Source: Bacillota bacterium
GTDB taxonomy: Bacteria > Bacillota > DTU025
Reading direction: 5' to 3'
DNA: 35,387 nucleotides
Assembly: GCA_019136685.1 (NCBI GenBank)
Contig: JAGVTS010000102.1
Location: 1 to 35,387, forward strand
Part shown: in pieces, positions 17,594-29,734 of the stretch
Numbering within the stretch: position 1 is the stretch's first letter
Layout: each line of letters starts with the position of its first letter
The notes under the pieces: generated by a model
Seen by the model: the letters and a program-made list of their open reading frames with translations, nothing else
What the model was told of the DNA's origin: nothing
The model's database searches: none
Made by a program: the position numbers and the translations under genes

Positions 17594-17660
17594 TCCAATG
17601 CCTGCCTCAGTGGTTCAGATCACACCTAGTGTCCCCTCTTTTGACACACCTGAACCTCCG

Positions 17661-19052
17661 CTACGCCCTCCCCGCGCGTGCCAAAATCCCGCGCGCAGCC
17701 ACCACTCCGGACGCGGACGCCTGCATCAGGCCGCGAGTGACGCCGGCCCCGTCGCCGGCTGCAAACAAGTTAGTTACCTGTGTCTCCAGATCGCTCGTGA
17801 GCTCGAGCCTATTGGAGTAGAACTTCACCTCGACCCCATAGACAAGCGTGTTTCTGGAATAGACGCCAGGCGCAATCTTGTCGAGCGCCTGCAACATCTC
17901 TGTGATGTCAACCAGATGACGATACGGGAAGACCAAGCTCAGGTCACCGCAAGTGGCATCCTCAAGCGTGGGCGTAACGGTTCCCTTCCGGAGTCTGTCG
18001 GTTGTGGTGCGGCGGCCGTTTATCAGATCGCCCAGCCGCTGAACGATTACACCGCCGCCCAGCAGGTTGGCGAGGCCAGCCACATACTTGCCGTACAGTA
18101 TCGGCTCCTTGAACGGCTCCGTAAAATTCTTGCTCACAAGCAAAGCGAAGTTGGTGTTCTCAGTTCTGCGTTCGGCGTAGCTGTGGCCGTTCACCGTCAT
18201 CAGGCCGGCATTGTTCTCCGTGACTACCTCGCCGTAAGGGCACATGCAGAACGTGCGAACCTTGTCATCGAAGGTCCGGGAGTAGTACACAAATTTCGAC
18301 TCGTAAACAACGTCGGTAATGTGCTCCATGACAGCGGCGGGAAGCTCCACCCGTACACCGATATCTACGGGGTTAACCGCAGTGCGAAGCCCGAGCGCGG
18401 ACGCCTGCGCTGCAAGCCAGGACGCGCCTTCGCGCCCGGGGGCCACTATCACGTACTTTGCCCGAATGAACCGCCCGTCGCTGGTTTCGACACCTTCGAC
18501 CTCCCCATCCTTGGTCGATACCCGCACTGCGCTGTTATTCAGATCGATGTCCACTCTGCCCTCCAGAGCATTGCGCATGCCTTCCAGAATGTGGCCTGTG
18601 CGTCCGGTGCCCAGATGCCTTATACGAGCGGGTATCAGAGTCAGCTCTGCCAGCTTGGCCCGGTCCCTGAGTTCCGATACCCTCTCATCTTCCTCGCCCC
18701 ATACATCCTTCGGAGCGCCGTAGTCGAGATAAACACGGTCCACCTGATCTATCAAGCGGAGCAGCTCTTCCCTTCCCACGTAGTTTTCGAGCATGCCTCC
18801 GACATCTGTTGACAGGGTCAGCTTGCCGTCGCTGAACGCCCCGGCGCCCCCCCATCCGCACAGCACGCCGCAGGGGTCGCACCGGACGCAGTTCACCCGG
18901 CGCTCCTTCGACGGACACACGCGCCCCGCTATTCCGCGTCCCTTCTCAATCATCAACACCTTCAGATCGCTCGAGCCCGACAGCTCCAGCGCAGCGAATA
19001 TCCCTGCCGGCCCCGCGCCAACGATGACAACATCGTAGATTGCCTGTCCCAT
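17661..19052 (-). CDS. FAD-dependent oxidoreductase of the COG2509 type
   Basis: An uncharacterised FAD-dependent dehydrogenase. The dinucleotide fold DVVIVGAGPAGIFAALEL starts at residue 7, and FAAGDGAGVTRGLMQASASG near the C-terminus closes the FAD site. A cysteine cluster, C46 plus C55, C58, C61 and C65, leads into GWGGAGAFSDGKL, a family hallmark that suggests a metal or iron-sulphur site, although none has been assigned here. The ATG at 19052 has GGAGGT nine bases upstream and gives 463 residues. It lies 67 bases upstream of gerA, in the same direction. The substrate is unknown; geranylgeranyl reductase-like and NAD-utilising dehydrogenase labels are often used for this family without proof. 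Confidence 0.88.
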   Translation of the reverse strand: MGQAIYDVVIVGAGPAGIFAALELSGSSDLKVLMIEKGRGIAGRVCPSKERRVNCVRCDPCGVLCGWGGAGAFSDGKLTLSTDVGGMLENYVGREELLRLIDQVDRVYLDYGAPKDVWGEEDERVSELRDRAKLAELTLIPARIRHLGTGRTGHILEGMRNALEGRVDIDLNNSAVRVSTKDGEVEGVETSDGRFIRAKYVIVAPGREGASWLAAQASALGLRTAVNPVDIGVRVELPAAVMEHITDVVYESKFVYYSRTFDDKVRTFCMCPYGEVVTENNAGLMTVNGHSYAERRTENTNFALLVSKNFTEPFKEPILYGKYVAGLANLLGGGVIVQRLGDLINGRRTTTDRLRKGTVTPTLEDATCGDLSLVFPYRHLVDITEMLQALDKIAPGVYSRNTLVYGVEVKFYSNRLELTSDLETQVTNLFAAGDGAGVTRGLMQASASGVVAARGILARAGRA

Positions 19053-19074
19053 CTGCCTGATACCTCCATGACGC

Positions 19075-19110
19075 CCGACTGCCGCACCCACGCCGGGATG
19101 CGGCAGTCGG
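19075..19110. other. perfect 12-bp hairpin between the TPR/FN3 gene and the FAD oxidoreductase gene
   Basis: Arms at 19075-19086 and 19099-19110 (CCGACTGCCGCA and TGCGGCAGTCGG) pair perfectly around a 12-base loop. It lies 53 bases after the stop of the large secreted protein gene. There is no T-run on the minus strand, so intrinsic termination is not certain. Confidence 0.6.
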
Positions 19111-19163
19111 TCATGTTTGTCAATCGGTGATCCCCTACACTACACGGGTCCGATCTGCGCCGG

Positions 19164-22100
19164 CTAGTTGGCCCTGTTCATGGCCTGTACCTCGTAGAAC
19201 TGAATGGCGTGAGTCGGATTGGATACACGACGAACACTCAGGCGCACTCTACTTGCGGTAACTTGAGCGAACTTGAACTCAAAGCTGATGGTCGATCCGG
19301 ACCTGCTCATGTAGTTCTTCTGCTCAGATGTGCTCTTGAACGACGCCACGGCGACCCAGCGGCCGTCCTGTTCCACCTCGACGGTCATTTCCATCGGATA
19401 GTAGCCCACATCACTCATGGTCTTGATGTAGTTGATCACCTGAGGTTTCGCAAACTCAACCATAATCCATTCAGTGCGGTCGCCTCTTCCGGGCGAAGCC
19501 GCCTCCCAGTAGGTGCGTGCGTTACCATCGATCGCATTGGAAGCCGGCCTTGCCGCGCTATCCGGCTTAGTCGGAGCATAGCTCGACGCGGTGGCCCTAC
19601 CGCCGTTGGATGCCAATGCCCAGTTCACATTGACTGTGCCCGGAGTCGGCGGTGGAGGAGGAGGCGGTGGAGGTGTAGTGCCGCCTGTCGTAAACGAGAA
19701 GCCCGACATCACTGCCACGTTGCCGGCAGCGTCGCTTGAGACCACCTGGTAGTAGTAGGTGGTCTTCTCGCGCAGCCCGGTCAGACTCACGCTGTGGCTG
19801 GTGCGGAGGGAGCCTGACGGCGTCGGAGTGATTATGATCGCCTTAGCTCCTACATCCCCGGCCGGCGCGGATGCGTCGGCGCTCGATATCGACCGCTCGC
19901 CCACGGATTCGCGCATGCTTGTGCCGCTAGTGCCATACTCCACCCTTGCCGTGGCCGGTTCATCGGTGTTCCACGTGATCGTAGCCGAATTCGCGGTCAC
20001 CTTTGTCGACTTGACATTGCTGATCCGCGGCGGACGGGTATCCAGCGTAATGGAACTAGAGTAAGTCGTGCTCTGGACGCCGTACATGTCACGGAACTCC
20101 ACATACACCGTCTTCTTGCCGTCTCCAGGGCTGATCCTGTATGTGAACGTCGTTTGCAGCGGCATCCACCCTGACCAGCTGCCGCTGCCTTCGCGGAGCC
20201 GCATCTCGATCGGGCCGCGGTAGTCATCGCGGGCGGAGATCGTCAGCTGCACGCTGTAGTAACGGGTGTACGTGGCGCCATTGTTTATCCTGATGCTCCC
20301 TGTGGGAGGATTGCCTCTCTGGGCTGTTCGGAACGTCTGTGTCGCCGACTCCGCCACATTGCCTGCCTCGTCCGCCGAACGCACCTTGAAGTAGTATGTC
20401 GTGTTGGGGTTCAGCCCGTAGAGCATCACGGTGTGCGAAGTCGCCTTCTCTGTCTGCCCTCTGGTCTCGCTAGGCGAATAGGGGCCAAAGAGGACCCAGG
20501 AGTCGGACGGCTTATTGGTTCTCCACGTGACTGTGGCTGAATCAGGTCCGATACCCTTGACCTCCACCCAGCTGATGGCGGGCGGCGTTGCGTCGACAGT
20601 AATGGACGCTGAAGCCTGTGCCTCGTTTCCAGCCGCATCTCTCACTCGAACGGTCACCGTACGCCTGCCGTCGCCTGACGAGAAGCGCCAGGTGGTGTAG
20701 GCTGTGTACGGCTGCCACTGGCCGAACTGAGTCTTATCATCGCGCAGGCTCATCTCGAGAGCGCCGCCAGAGTCGTCCTGCGCGGTGATATAGAGCTGTA
20801 CCGTGGTGCTATTGGTTAGCTGCGCGCCGTTATTAATACTCAGCCTTACCGTGGGCGGAGTGGTATCAGGCGGCTGCAGGCGGAACGTCATATCAGCCGA
20901 CTGAGCCCGGTTGCCCGCTGTATCTGTCGACACTACGCGGTAGTAGTAGACCACCCCAGACCTGATGTTCGGAAGCATTACCGAGTGAGACGTGGTCATC
21001 TGGCTCGTGCCCACGCGCGCCAGGCTGATCCCGGAAGCCCAGTATTCCACGTAGGAATCGGACGGCTCATCAGTCCACCATGTTACAGCCACCGCATCGC
21101 GCCCCGCGGCGCTGGCCTCCACGCGGCTGATCAGCGGTGGAGTGGTATCCGCCGGTTGCAGGCGGAACGTCATGTCGGCCGACTGAGCCCGGTTGCCCGC
21201 GGCGTCCGTTGACGTCACGCGGTAGTAGTAGGTTGCGCCGGCCTGTAGACCGGTCAGGTTCACCAGGTGAGACGTGGTCATCGCGCCGGCGCCTATACGC
21301 TGCATGCTGGAACCATACGTCCAGTACTCCACGTACGAGTCAGAGGCTTCGTCTGTCTGCCAGCTTATTGCCGCGGTCCCGTACACACCCGGCGCCGCCT
21401 GCACTCCGTAGATGGAGGGCGGCGTAGTGTCGGCGATGGGCCGAACTGCCTCCACAGGCGCATGATTGCCCGCGCCGTCTACTATTGAGAAGTACAGCTT
21501 CTGCCCGTACATTGCAGTCTGAGGAATGGTTATGGCTACATCGCTGCCGTACCAGTCATACCACTCCCAATCGTTGCCGTCGAACGACAGCCAGAAGCCG
21601 AGTATGCCGCTTGAATCTCGGGCCGTAATCGACGCCCTCACCCTGTTCGTCACTCCGGCATATGCCGGCTGGCCAATGTCTGTAATCGACACCGAAGCCG
21701 TGGGCGGAGTAGTATCGAGTACTATAGATCCTGGCTCGCCGGTGATGTCGAAGAATAGGAACCCCTTGAACTTCATCTGCACCGTCTTCTTGCCATCGCC
21801 AGGCGCCAGTTCCCATCCGAACTCGCCATACGGATCGGGTTTGGCAAACCACGTGCTCCAGGTGTATCCATCGTTGCTGAACGCCACCTGCGTAAGATCG
21901 CCGTACACGCCCAGCTTCACGCTTCTGCTGTTAGTGTAGGGCGCCCCACCGTTGATAAGTACGCCGGTGAAAGGCTTGTCGGGCGTGGGCCCGACCTCGA
22001 TCGAACGCGGCTGGATTGACCTGGGGGCGACCCCGCTGGGGCTGATCTCACGCTCTATTCGCGTCTTGTATATGGTCGCAATCCGGTTGCCCGGGTTGAT

Positions 22101-23204
22101 TCCCAGGGCATCATTCACAGTGGCAAGGGCCCCGGTCGCGTTCCCCAGCTTCCATTGGGCTATGCCCTTGAGTAGAAGCGCGTTGTCGGACGCGTACTCG
22201 GGAAGCGCGTTAGCCAGGTCTGTCAGCACCCCAAGTGCCTGGGATGCCGAGCCAGACTGCAGCAAAGCCGAACCCAGCCCGAACCATGCCCGAGTAAGAT
22301 TAGGGTTGCCCGCTACCGCCACCGTGTAGTACCCAGTCGCTGAAGACGGCTGCCCGGCGAGCCTCATCATGTTGCCCAGAACGTCTCGGGAGAGCACCGA
22401 GTCGGTGTCACGGTAGGCAGCTTGCTGGTATGCCTCCAGAGCTTGATCGTGCGCCCCGCGAGCCAAGCGTACATCGCCCAGCATCTTGTAGAGATACGCG
22501 GGCGCATCCGGCCTGGACACGGCCTGCGCGAGCAAGGTTTCGGCCAAATCGAGCCGCCCGTTCCTAAACTCCATCACAGCCGATGCTCCCAGTATCAGAG
22601 CGTTCGCGGGATCGCCGGCTGCGGACCGGATTCTCTCGATCTGCGCGGCGGCAGCCTGTGCATTGCCATCTTCCAGATACACATACGCCAGGAGCACAGC
22701 CGGCGGGATCGACGAACGTTCCTGGGCTACTGCCTGCTCCAACACACTCCGCGCCTCAGCCTGTCGGCCGCTCACGAAATGCAGCAAGCCTTGGCGATAG
22801 TATGCCTCAGTGTACGGGGGATAGGACGCTACGGCCTTGGAGTAGGCATCTAGTGCGAGCTTGATATCTTGGTACCCTTGTTCGGTGAGAGGTGGAAAGC
22901 CTAGTTTGGCGAGGGTCTCGGGTTCGGTCATTAGCTCCATACGGTAGTTGAAAACCCGAGCACACTTCGATCTCTGTTCGTACGCCTGCCCCAGGCCGAA
23001 ACCGGCACGAGTGTTGCCGGGCTCTATGGACAAGGCTGTACCAAACTCGCGTATGGCGTCGTCCGCGGCTCCTGACGCGAGGTATCGCTCACCGCGGAGT
23101 ATGTAGTCATACGCGGACGTCTGCGCTATAGACACGGTCGAGGCCAGCGCAAAGGCCAATACGGTCGCCAGGAACACACCGAGCGCGCGCTTGTTGTGTT
23201 TCAT
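19164..23204 (-). CDS. large secreted protein: TPR repeats, fibronectin type III repeats, C-terminal discoidin domain
   Basis: A 1346-residue exported protein. A signal peptide (about 1-28, cleavage near SIAQ) is followed by TPR-like helical repeats (about 30-370), a beta-rich segment with Y_Y_Y-like sheet units (about 395-590), and four FN3-like domains (about 595-688, 689-782, 875-970, 1058-1171) recognisable by TWxTxEPSDSYVEY and LxxxTTYYYRVxSxDxAGN. Further sheet units sit between. A proline tract (about 1176-1186) leads to an F5/8 type C (discoidin) domain (about 1190-1346: NAIDGNARTYWEA, WIMVEFAKPQVINYIK). Discoidin and FN3 domains usually bind carbohydrate or surfaces, so a cell-surface or matrix role is inferred. 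No catalytic domain or sortase/SLH anchor was seen. AAGGAGGG precedes the ATG by six bases. Confidence 0.88.
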   Translation of the reverse strand: MKHNKRALGVFLATVLAFALASTVSIAQTSAYDYILRGERYLASGAADDAIREFGTALSIEPGNTRAGFGLGQAYEQRSKCARVFNYRMELMTEPETLAKLGFPPLTEQGYQDIKLALDAYSKAVASYPPYTEAYYRQGLLHFVSGRQAEARSVLEQAVAQERSSIPPAVLLAYVYLEDGNAQAAAAQIERIRSAAGDPANALILGASAVMEFRNGRLDLAETLLAQAVSRPDAPAYLYKMLGDVRLARGAHDQALEAYQQAAYRDTDSVLSRDVLGNMMRLAGQPSSATGYYTVAVAGNPNLTRAWFGLGSALLQSGSASQALGVLTDLANALPEYASDNALLLKGIAQWKLGNATGALATVNDALGINPGNRIATIYKTRIEREISPSGVAPRSIQPRSIEVGPTPDKPFTGVLINGGAPYTNSRSVKLGVYGDLTQVAFSNDGYTWSTWFAKPDPYGEFGWELAPGDGKKTVQMKFKGFLFFDITGEPGSIVLDTTPPTASVSITDIGQPAYAGVTNRVRASITARDSSGILGFWLSFDGNDWEWYDWYGSDVAITIPQTAMYGQKLYFSIVDGAGNHAPVEAVRPIADTTPPSIYGVQAAPGVYGTAAISWQTDEASDSYVEYWTYGSSMQRIGAGAMTTSHLVNLTGLQAGATYYYRVTSTDAAGNRAQSADMTFRLQPADTTPPLISRVEASAAGRDAVAVTWWTDEPSDSYVEYWASGISLARVGTSQMTTSHSVMLPNIRSGVVYYYRVVSTDTAGNRAQSADMTFRLQPPDTTPPTVRLSINNGAQLTNSTTVQLYITAQDDSGGALEMSLRDDKTQFGQWQPYTAYTTWRFSSGDGRRTVTVRVRDAAGNEAQASASITVDATPPAISWVEVKGIGPDSATVTWRTNKPSDSWVLFGPYSPSETRGQTEKATSHTVMLYGLNPNTTYYFKVRSADEAGNVAESATQTFRTAQRGNPPTGSIRINNGATYTRYYSVQLTISARDDYRGPIEMRLREGSGSWSGWMPLQTTFTYRISPGDGKKTVYVEFRDMYGVQSTTYSSSITLDTRPPRISNVKSTKVTANSATITWNTDEPATARVEYGTSGTSMRESVGERSISSADASAPAGDVGAKAIIITPTPSGSLRTSHSVSLTGLREKTTYYYQVVSSDAAGNVAVMSGFSFTTGGTTPPPPPPPPPTPGTVNVNWALASNGGRATASSYAPTKPDSAARPASNAIDGNARTYWEAASPGRGDRTEWIMVEFAKPQVINYIKTMSDVGYYPMEMTVEVEQDGRWVAVASFKSTSEQKNYMSRSGSTISFEFKFAQVTASRVRLSVRRVSNPTHAIQFYEVQAMNRAN
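20860..21423 (-). repeat. tandem 282-bp DNA repeat coding for two FN3 domains
   Basis: Two direct copies, 20860-21141 and 21142-21423, each code for one 94-residue FN3 domain. The DNA is nearly identical in long blocks, for example around CGGAACGTCA at 20881 and its counterpart at 21163, through the AGCCGACTGAGCCCGGTTGC segment. The offset is exactly 282 bases. This points to a recent duplication or to gene conversion between repeats. Confidence 0.8.
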
Positions 23205-23313
23205 TGGCCACCCTCCTTGTCGATTGGATTGAAGTTGGATCGATTGGCTGGATCCGTCTTGTTAGACGCGGGCATCCATTCGGAGTTCCTGACACCCCGA
23301 TGTAAACAGAAGT

Positions 23314-23334
23314 CGGGACCCGCGCAGGGCCCCG
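23314..23334 (-). terminator. possible terminator after asnS
   Basis: Eight-base arms at 23314-23321 and 23327-23334 pair with one G-U and a five-base loop, starting ten bases after the asnS stop. The bases that follow on the minus strand are ACTTCTGTTT, moderately T-rich. The rest of the 139-base gap to the TPR/FN3 gene shows no clear promoter. Confidence 0.5.
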
Positions 23335-23343
23335 ATATGCCGG

Positions 23344-24654
23344 TCACGGGTATATCCGGTTCAGAAGCCTTGGGAAGGGTATCATCTCTCTTACGTGCTC
23401 ACTGCCGCTGATCCACGCGACCGTTCGCTCAATGCCAAGGCCGAATCCGGAGTGCGGTACAGAACCGTACCTGCGCAGATCAAGGTACCATTCATAGCCT
23501 GCCCTGGGCAAATCGTGCTCGCGCATTCTTTCCTCAAGGAGTTCCAGATCGTGAATACGCTCGCTGCCGCCGATGATCTCGCCATAACCTTCCGGCGCCA
23601 GCAGGTCGGCGCACTTCACCACCTCGGGTCGCCCCGGTTCGGGTTGCATGTAGAAAGCCTTCACCTTGGTAGGGTAGTTGGTGACGAACACCGGCTTGTC
23701 GAAACGAGAGGAGATGACGGCCTCATCGGGCGCGCCGAAATCGTCGCCCCACTCGAACTCCCTGCCTTCGGAGTGCAGCATCTCGACTGCCTCGTCATAC
23801 GACACTCTGGGGAAAGGCGCAGTCACCGCCTCCAACCTAGATAGATCGCGTTCCAGCAGGAGCAACTCATCACGGCGGTTCTCCAGACATCGCTTGACTA
23901 TGTGCGCAACAAACTGCTCCTGAACGACCATGTTGTCTTCCTGAGTCGCGTAGGCCATTTCCGGTTCTATCATCCAGAATTCTATCAGGTGCCGCCGAGT
24001 CTTGGACTTTTCAGCCCTGAACGTCGGCCCAAAGCAGTACACCTTTCCGAACGCCATACACCCTGCCTCGACATACAGCTGCCCGCTCTGGCTCAGGTAG
24101 GCTTTTTCGCCGAAGTAGTCAGTCTCGAAAAGCGTTGTGGTGCCCTCGCATGCTGCGGGTGTGAGAATCGGCGAATCGAGTTTGATGAAATCGTTAGTCC
24201 GAAGCCATTCCTCGGCTGCAGCGATCACCTCGTTGCGAATAAGCAAGGCCGCATGCTGCCGCGGACTGCGAATCCACAGATGCCTGTGGTCCAGCAGAAA
24301 ATCTACGCCGTGCTCTTTCAGGGTGATTGGATACTCCTCGGCCACTTGCACCGGATCTATGCCGGTGAGCGTGAGTTCGAACCCACCCATCGCCCGCTTG
24401 TCGGCGCGGACGCGACCAGTCACTACTATCGATGATTCCTGCGTAAGCGCTCCGCACAGGTCAAACTGCTCATCCGGAATCTCGCCTCGCACAGCTACCG
24501 CCTGCAGAAATCCGGAACCGTCTCTGATGATAAGAAAGTAGATCCTACCACTTGAGCGCTTGTTGTACAACCAGCCCTGTATTCTGACTTCCTGCCCCTC
24601 ATAGTCGCCGATGTCAGCAACTCGGACGGAATTCAACGGCCACACCCCCGACAT
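23344..24654 (-). CDS. asnS: asparaginyl-tRNA synthetase
   Basis: Class IIb aminoacyl-tRNA synthetase that charges tRNA-Asn with asparagine. The N-terminal OB-fold ([21 protein letters not shown] region) is followed by the catalytic core with motif 2 ([24 protein letters not shown]) and motif 3 ([17 protein letters not shown] near the C-terminus). The product is 436 residues, normal for AsnRS. The frame opens at 24717, but that is the -35 box of the promoter, so the start must lie downstream: the ATG at 24654 is used, though its ribosome binding site is weak. A TTG at 24636 with GGGGGTG six bases before it is a serious alternative. No T-box leader fits in the leader of about 30 bases. Confidence 0.94.
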   Translation of the reverse strand: MSGVWPLNSVRVADIGDYEGQEVRIQGWLYNKRSSGRIYFLIIRDGSGFLQAVAVRGEIPDEQFDLCGALTQESSIVVTGRVRADKRAMGGFELTLTGIDPVQVAEEYPITLKEHGVDFLLDHRHLWIRSPRQHAALLIRNEVIAAAEEWLRTNDFIKLDSPILTPAACEGTTTLFETDYFGEKAYLSQSGQLYVEAGCMAFGKVYCFGPTFRAEKSKTRRHLIEFWMIEPEMAYATQEDNMVVQEQFVAHIVKRCLENRRDELLLLERDLSRLEAVTAPFPRVSYDEAVEMLHSEGREFEWGDDFGAPDEAVISSRFDKPVFVTNYPTKVKAFYMQPEPGRPEVVKCADLLAPEGYGEIIGGSERIHDLELLEERMREHDLPRAGYEWYLDLRRYGSVPHSGFGLGIERTVAWISGSEHVREMIPFPRLLNRIYP

Positions 24655-24690
24655 GTTGAATTTACCACAATCCCTGCCATAACACCTTTC

Positions 24691-24719
24691 ATTATAATGG
24701 CCCATCCAGCGTTTCACAA
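24691..24719 (-). promoter_or_regulatory. sigma-A promoter of asnS
   Basis: TTGTGA (24714-24719) and a perfect TATAAT (24691-24696), read on the minus strand, are separated by 17 bases. The start of transcription would be near 24684, about 30 bases before the asnS ATG. Confidence 0.8.
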
Positions 24720-24761
24720 CCGTGACGCGTCATGTGCGGCGTCCGCGCGCTCATTGGGCAT

Positions 24762-24808
24762 CCTATTCGTTTTCAAATAGGTTTTCCGCGCGACCTATAC
24801 GGATAGGT
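24762..24808. promoter_or_regulatory. four CCTAT/ATAGG half-sites upstream of the asnS promoter
   Basis: Two adjacent dyads share the same half-site: CCTATT (24762-24767) with AATAGG (24776-24781), and ACCTAT (24793-24798) with ATAGGT (24803-24808). Their centres are 29 bases apart. The inner half-sites can also pair with each other, so alternative hairpins are possible if this region is transcribed. It lies about 80-125 bases upstream of the asnS transcription start and may be a tandem operator. Confidence 0.4.
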
Positions 24809-24868
24809 TCGCTAAATTCCTGACAAACGCGGGTTTGCCGAAAGACCTGCGCAGGGCCCTTACTGCAA

Positions 24869-24898
24869 CATGAGCCGGGGATCAGACCCCGGCTCATG
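24869..24898. other. perfect 12-bp hairpin after the DUF4384-PEGA gene
   Basis: Arms CATGAGCCGGGG (24869-24880) and CCCCGGCTCATG (24887-24898) pair perfectly with a six-base loop. It lies 52 bases after the stop at 24951. No T-run follows on the minus strand. It is the most likely end of the guaB-PEGA transcript. Confidence 0.6.
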
Positions 24899-24950
24899 CG
24901 CCAAGCTGCATATACTGGCCGATTCGCATTGTGGCTCGACCCGTCCGACG

Positions 24951-26156
24951 TCAATCGCCGATGTACCACACCTCTACCTGAAGGGTTACATACTCCAGGT
25001 ACTCGATTCCGAACACCACGCCCGTTGTGATCCTGTAGTCCTGCACGGTGACTCTGGCCCTAAACGGGTACTGAACCTTCTCATATACTCTGCCGGGCCA
25101 GGGTGCATCGGGGCCGCTCGGGGTGATCTCCGCGAACTGAACCGGACCCACTGCATTCGACGTCATGCCGGCGGTTATCCGGGTCAGCATGCCCAGCAGC
25201 GGATCGGCCGAAAGCATGATGTTGCCTGTCGAACCTCGATAGGCAAACGCCTCGGTAAACGGGCCGGTGCTCGGCCACTTGATGGTCATGACCTTCCTCA
25301 CCATCAACACTTCGTCGCCCCATCCGCCGGAACTCGGGACTTTCACAAGCTCCGCATGGACGTGGTACGGGTTGGGCGAGTTCACGGTAATCTGCCGAGA
25401 AAACGTGTAGTATCCGTTCTTTACCACAGTGATGTCGTGCACTCCGTATGACACGCCCGACACTGTAAGGGGCGTTGTGCCCTGCTCCACCCCGTCCAGG
25501 AACACCTGAGCGCCCGATGGCTTAGAAGTCAGGCTGACCGCGCCTCGGGCCACTGGCGGAGGAGGCGGTGGAGGCGGGGGCAGCGATCCTTGGCCAACGG
25601 TGAATGTTGCTGATGCAGATGCCCAGTCCTGCCCGAAGTTGGGGGTGACCGTCACCGACTTGACCTCGATCATAAATCGCTCAGCCGATATGTTCACGTT
25701 GAGCTGCGGCCCGAAATTCCCCTGGCCCAGAGAGCGCCTGAGCCACTCGACATCCTTGATCTTCGAAGGAGTGGCAAACATCACCAGCTGCTCTGCTCCC
25801 GACGGGCCTCCCACAGTCAGATTGTACCTGGAGTTGTCGGGCAGCGAGTAGGTGGAGTTAGCCCTCCTGTAGTTGTTTTCTGAGTAGATGTTGGGGAATA
25901 TCAGGCTCACGTTCCCCACCGTGTCGATATCGAAAACGTAGATGTATGCGTCTCGAGTGGTCCGGAAATGGATCGTAACCTTGTCGCCAGGGTAGTACTG
26001 GCTTCTGTCAGTCCAGATACTCGCCGAGAACGGCGGGTTTGGGTTGATGATTATGCTCTTGGCGTCGAACTGCGCCAGAGCGTTCGCGCCCGGAATGAGC
26101 GCCGCGGTCGCCAACACCACCAGGAACACCAAAAGGCCGACTCTCCTGCGCAACAC
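24951..26156 (-). CDS. secreted DUF4384-PEGA domain protein
   Basis: A 401-residue exported protein. The signal peptide (1-28) ends in ANALA. Residues about 42-170 form a DUF4384 domain (DRSQYYPGDKVTIHFRTTRDAYIYVF, LIFPN). A nine-proline tract (193-201) leads to a PEGA domain (about 205-272: SLTSKPSGAQVFLDGVEQGTTPLTV), a surface-associated carbohydrate- or wall-linked fold. The C-terminal 125 residues (GDEVLMVRKVMTIKWPS onward) are not recognised. The start is a GTG at 26156 with GGGGGG eight bases upstream; a TTG one codon later is an alternative. It follows guaB by 28 bases and may be cotranscribed with it, though no functional link is evident. Confidence 0.85.
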   Translation of the reverse strand: MLRRRVGLLVFLVVLATAALIPGANALAQFDAKSIIINPNPPFSASIWTDRSQYYPGDKVTIHFRTTRDAYIYVFDIDTVGNVSLIFPNIYSENNYRRANSTYSLPDNSRYNLTVGGPSGAEQLVMFATPSKIKDVEWLRRSLGQGNFGPQLNVNISAERFMIEVKSVTVTPNFGQDWASASATFTVGQGSLPPPPPPPPPVARGAVSLTSKPSGAQVFLDGVEQGTTPLTVSGVSYGVHDITVVKNGYYTFSRQITVNSPNPYHVHAELVKVPSSGGWGDEVLMVRKVMTIKWPSTGPFTEAFAYRGSTGNIMLSADPLLGMLTRITAGMTSNAVGPVQFAEITPSGPDAPWPGRVYEKVQYPFRARVTVQDYRITTGVVFGIEYLEYVTLQVEVWYIGD

Positions 26157-26184
26157 AGCATTTTCCCCCCTTCAGAAAGCTGGT

Positions 26185-29596
<3,412 letters not shown>

Positions 29597-29640
29597 GAAA
29601 CTCACCTCGATAGTAATAAATCCAAGAGAGAATTAACCCA

Positions 29641-29670
29641 ATTATAGCCCTGCAACGCGCCTCAGTGCAA
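29641..29670 (-). promoter_or_regulatory. sigma-A promoter of aspS
   Basis: TTGCAC (29665-29670) and a perfect TATAAT (29641-29646), read on the minus strand, are 18 bases apart. The start of transcription would be near 29634, about 38 bases before the aspS GTG, so there is no room for a T-box. No equally good plus-strand promoter for the divergent operon was found in this 138-base gap. Confidence 0.78.
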
Positions 29671-29734
29671 CTTCCACCTCTGGGCTGCAGGAACGGGGCG
29701 AAGAGTGTGTAATCTCCCAAGGGAGGTGATCTCG

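Noticed and set aside
16983..18812. 609-codon open frame on the plus strand across gerA and the FAD oxidoreductase gene
   Set aside because: It is antisense to two well-supported genes, has no recognisable domain or convincing start signal, and results from high GC content at third positions.
20900..21260. CRISPR-like or mobile repeat
   Set aside because: The repeat is in frame with exact 94-codon units that encode FN3 domains; there are no spacers or terminal inverted repeats.
24655..24684. T-box riboswitch for asnS or aspS
   Set aside because: Both synthetase genes have near-consensus promoters only 30-40 bases upstream, too little room for a T-box; no T-box core sequence was seen.
24763..24969. 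68-codon frame on the minus strand between the PEGA gene and asnS
   Set aside because: It spans the perfect hairpin and the CCTAT dyads, overlaps the end of the PEGA gene and has no ribosome binding site.
19640..25590. G-rich triplet tracts near 19650 and 25560 as possible microsatellites or G-quadruplex elements
   Set aside because: They are explained as codons of the polyproline hinges in the two secreted proteins.
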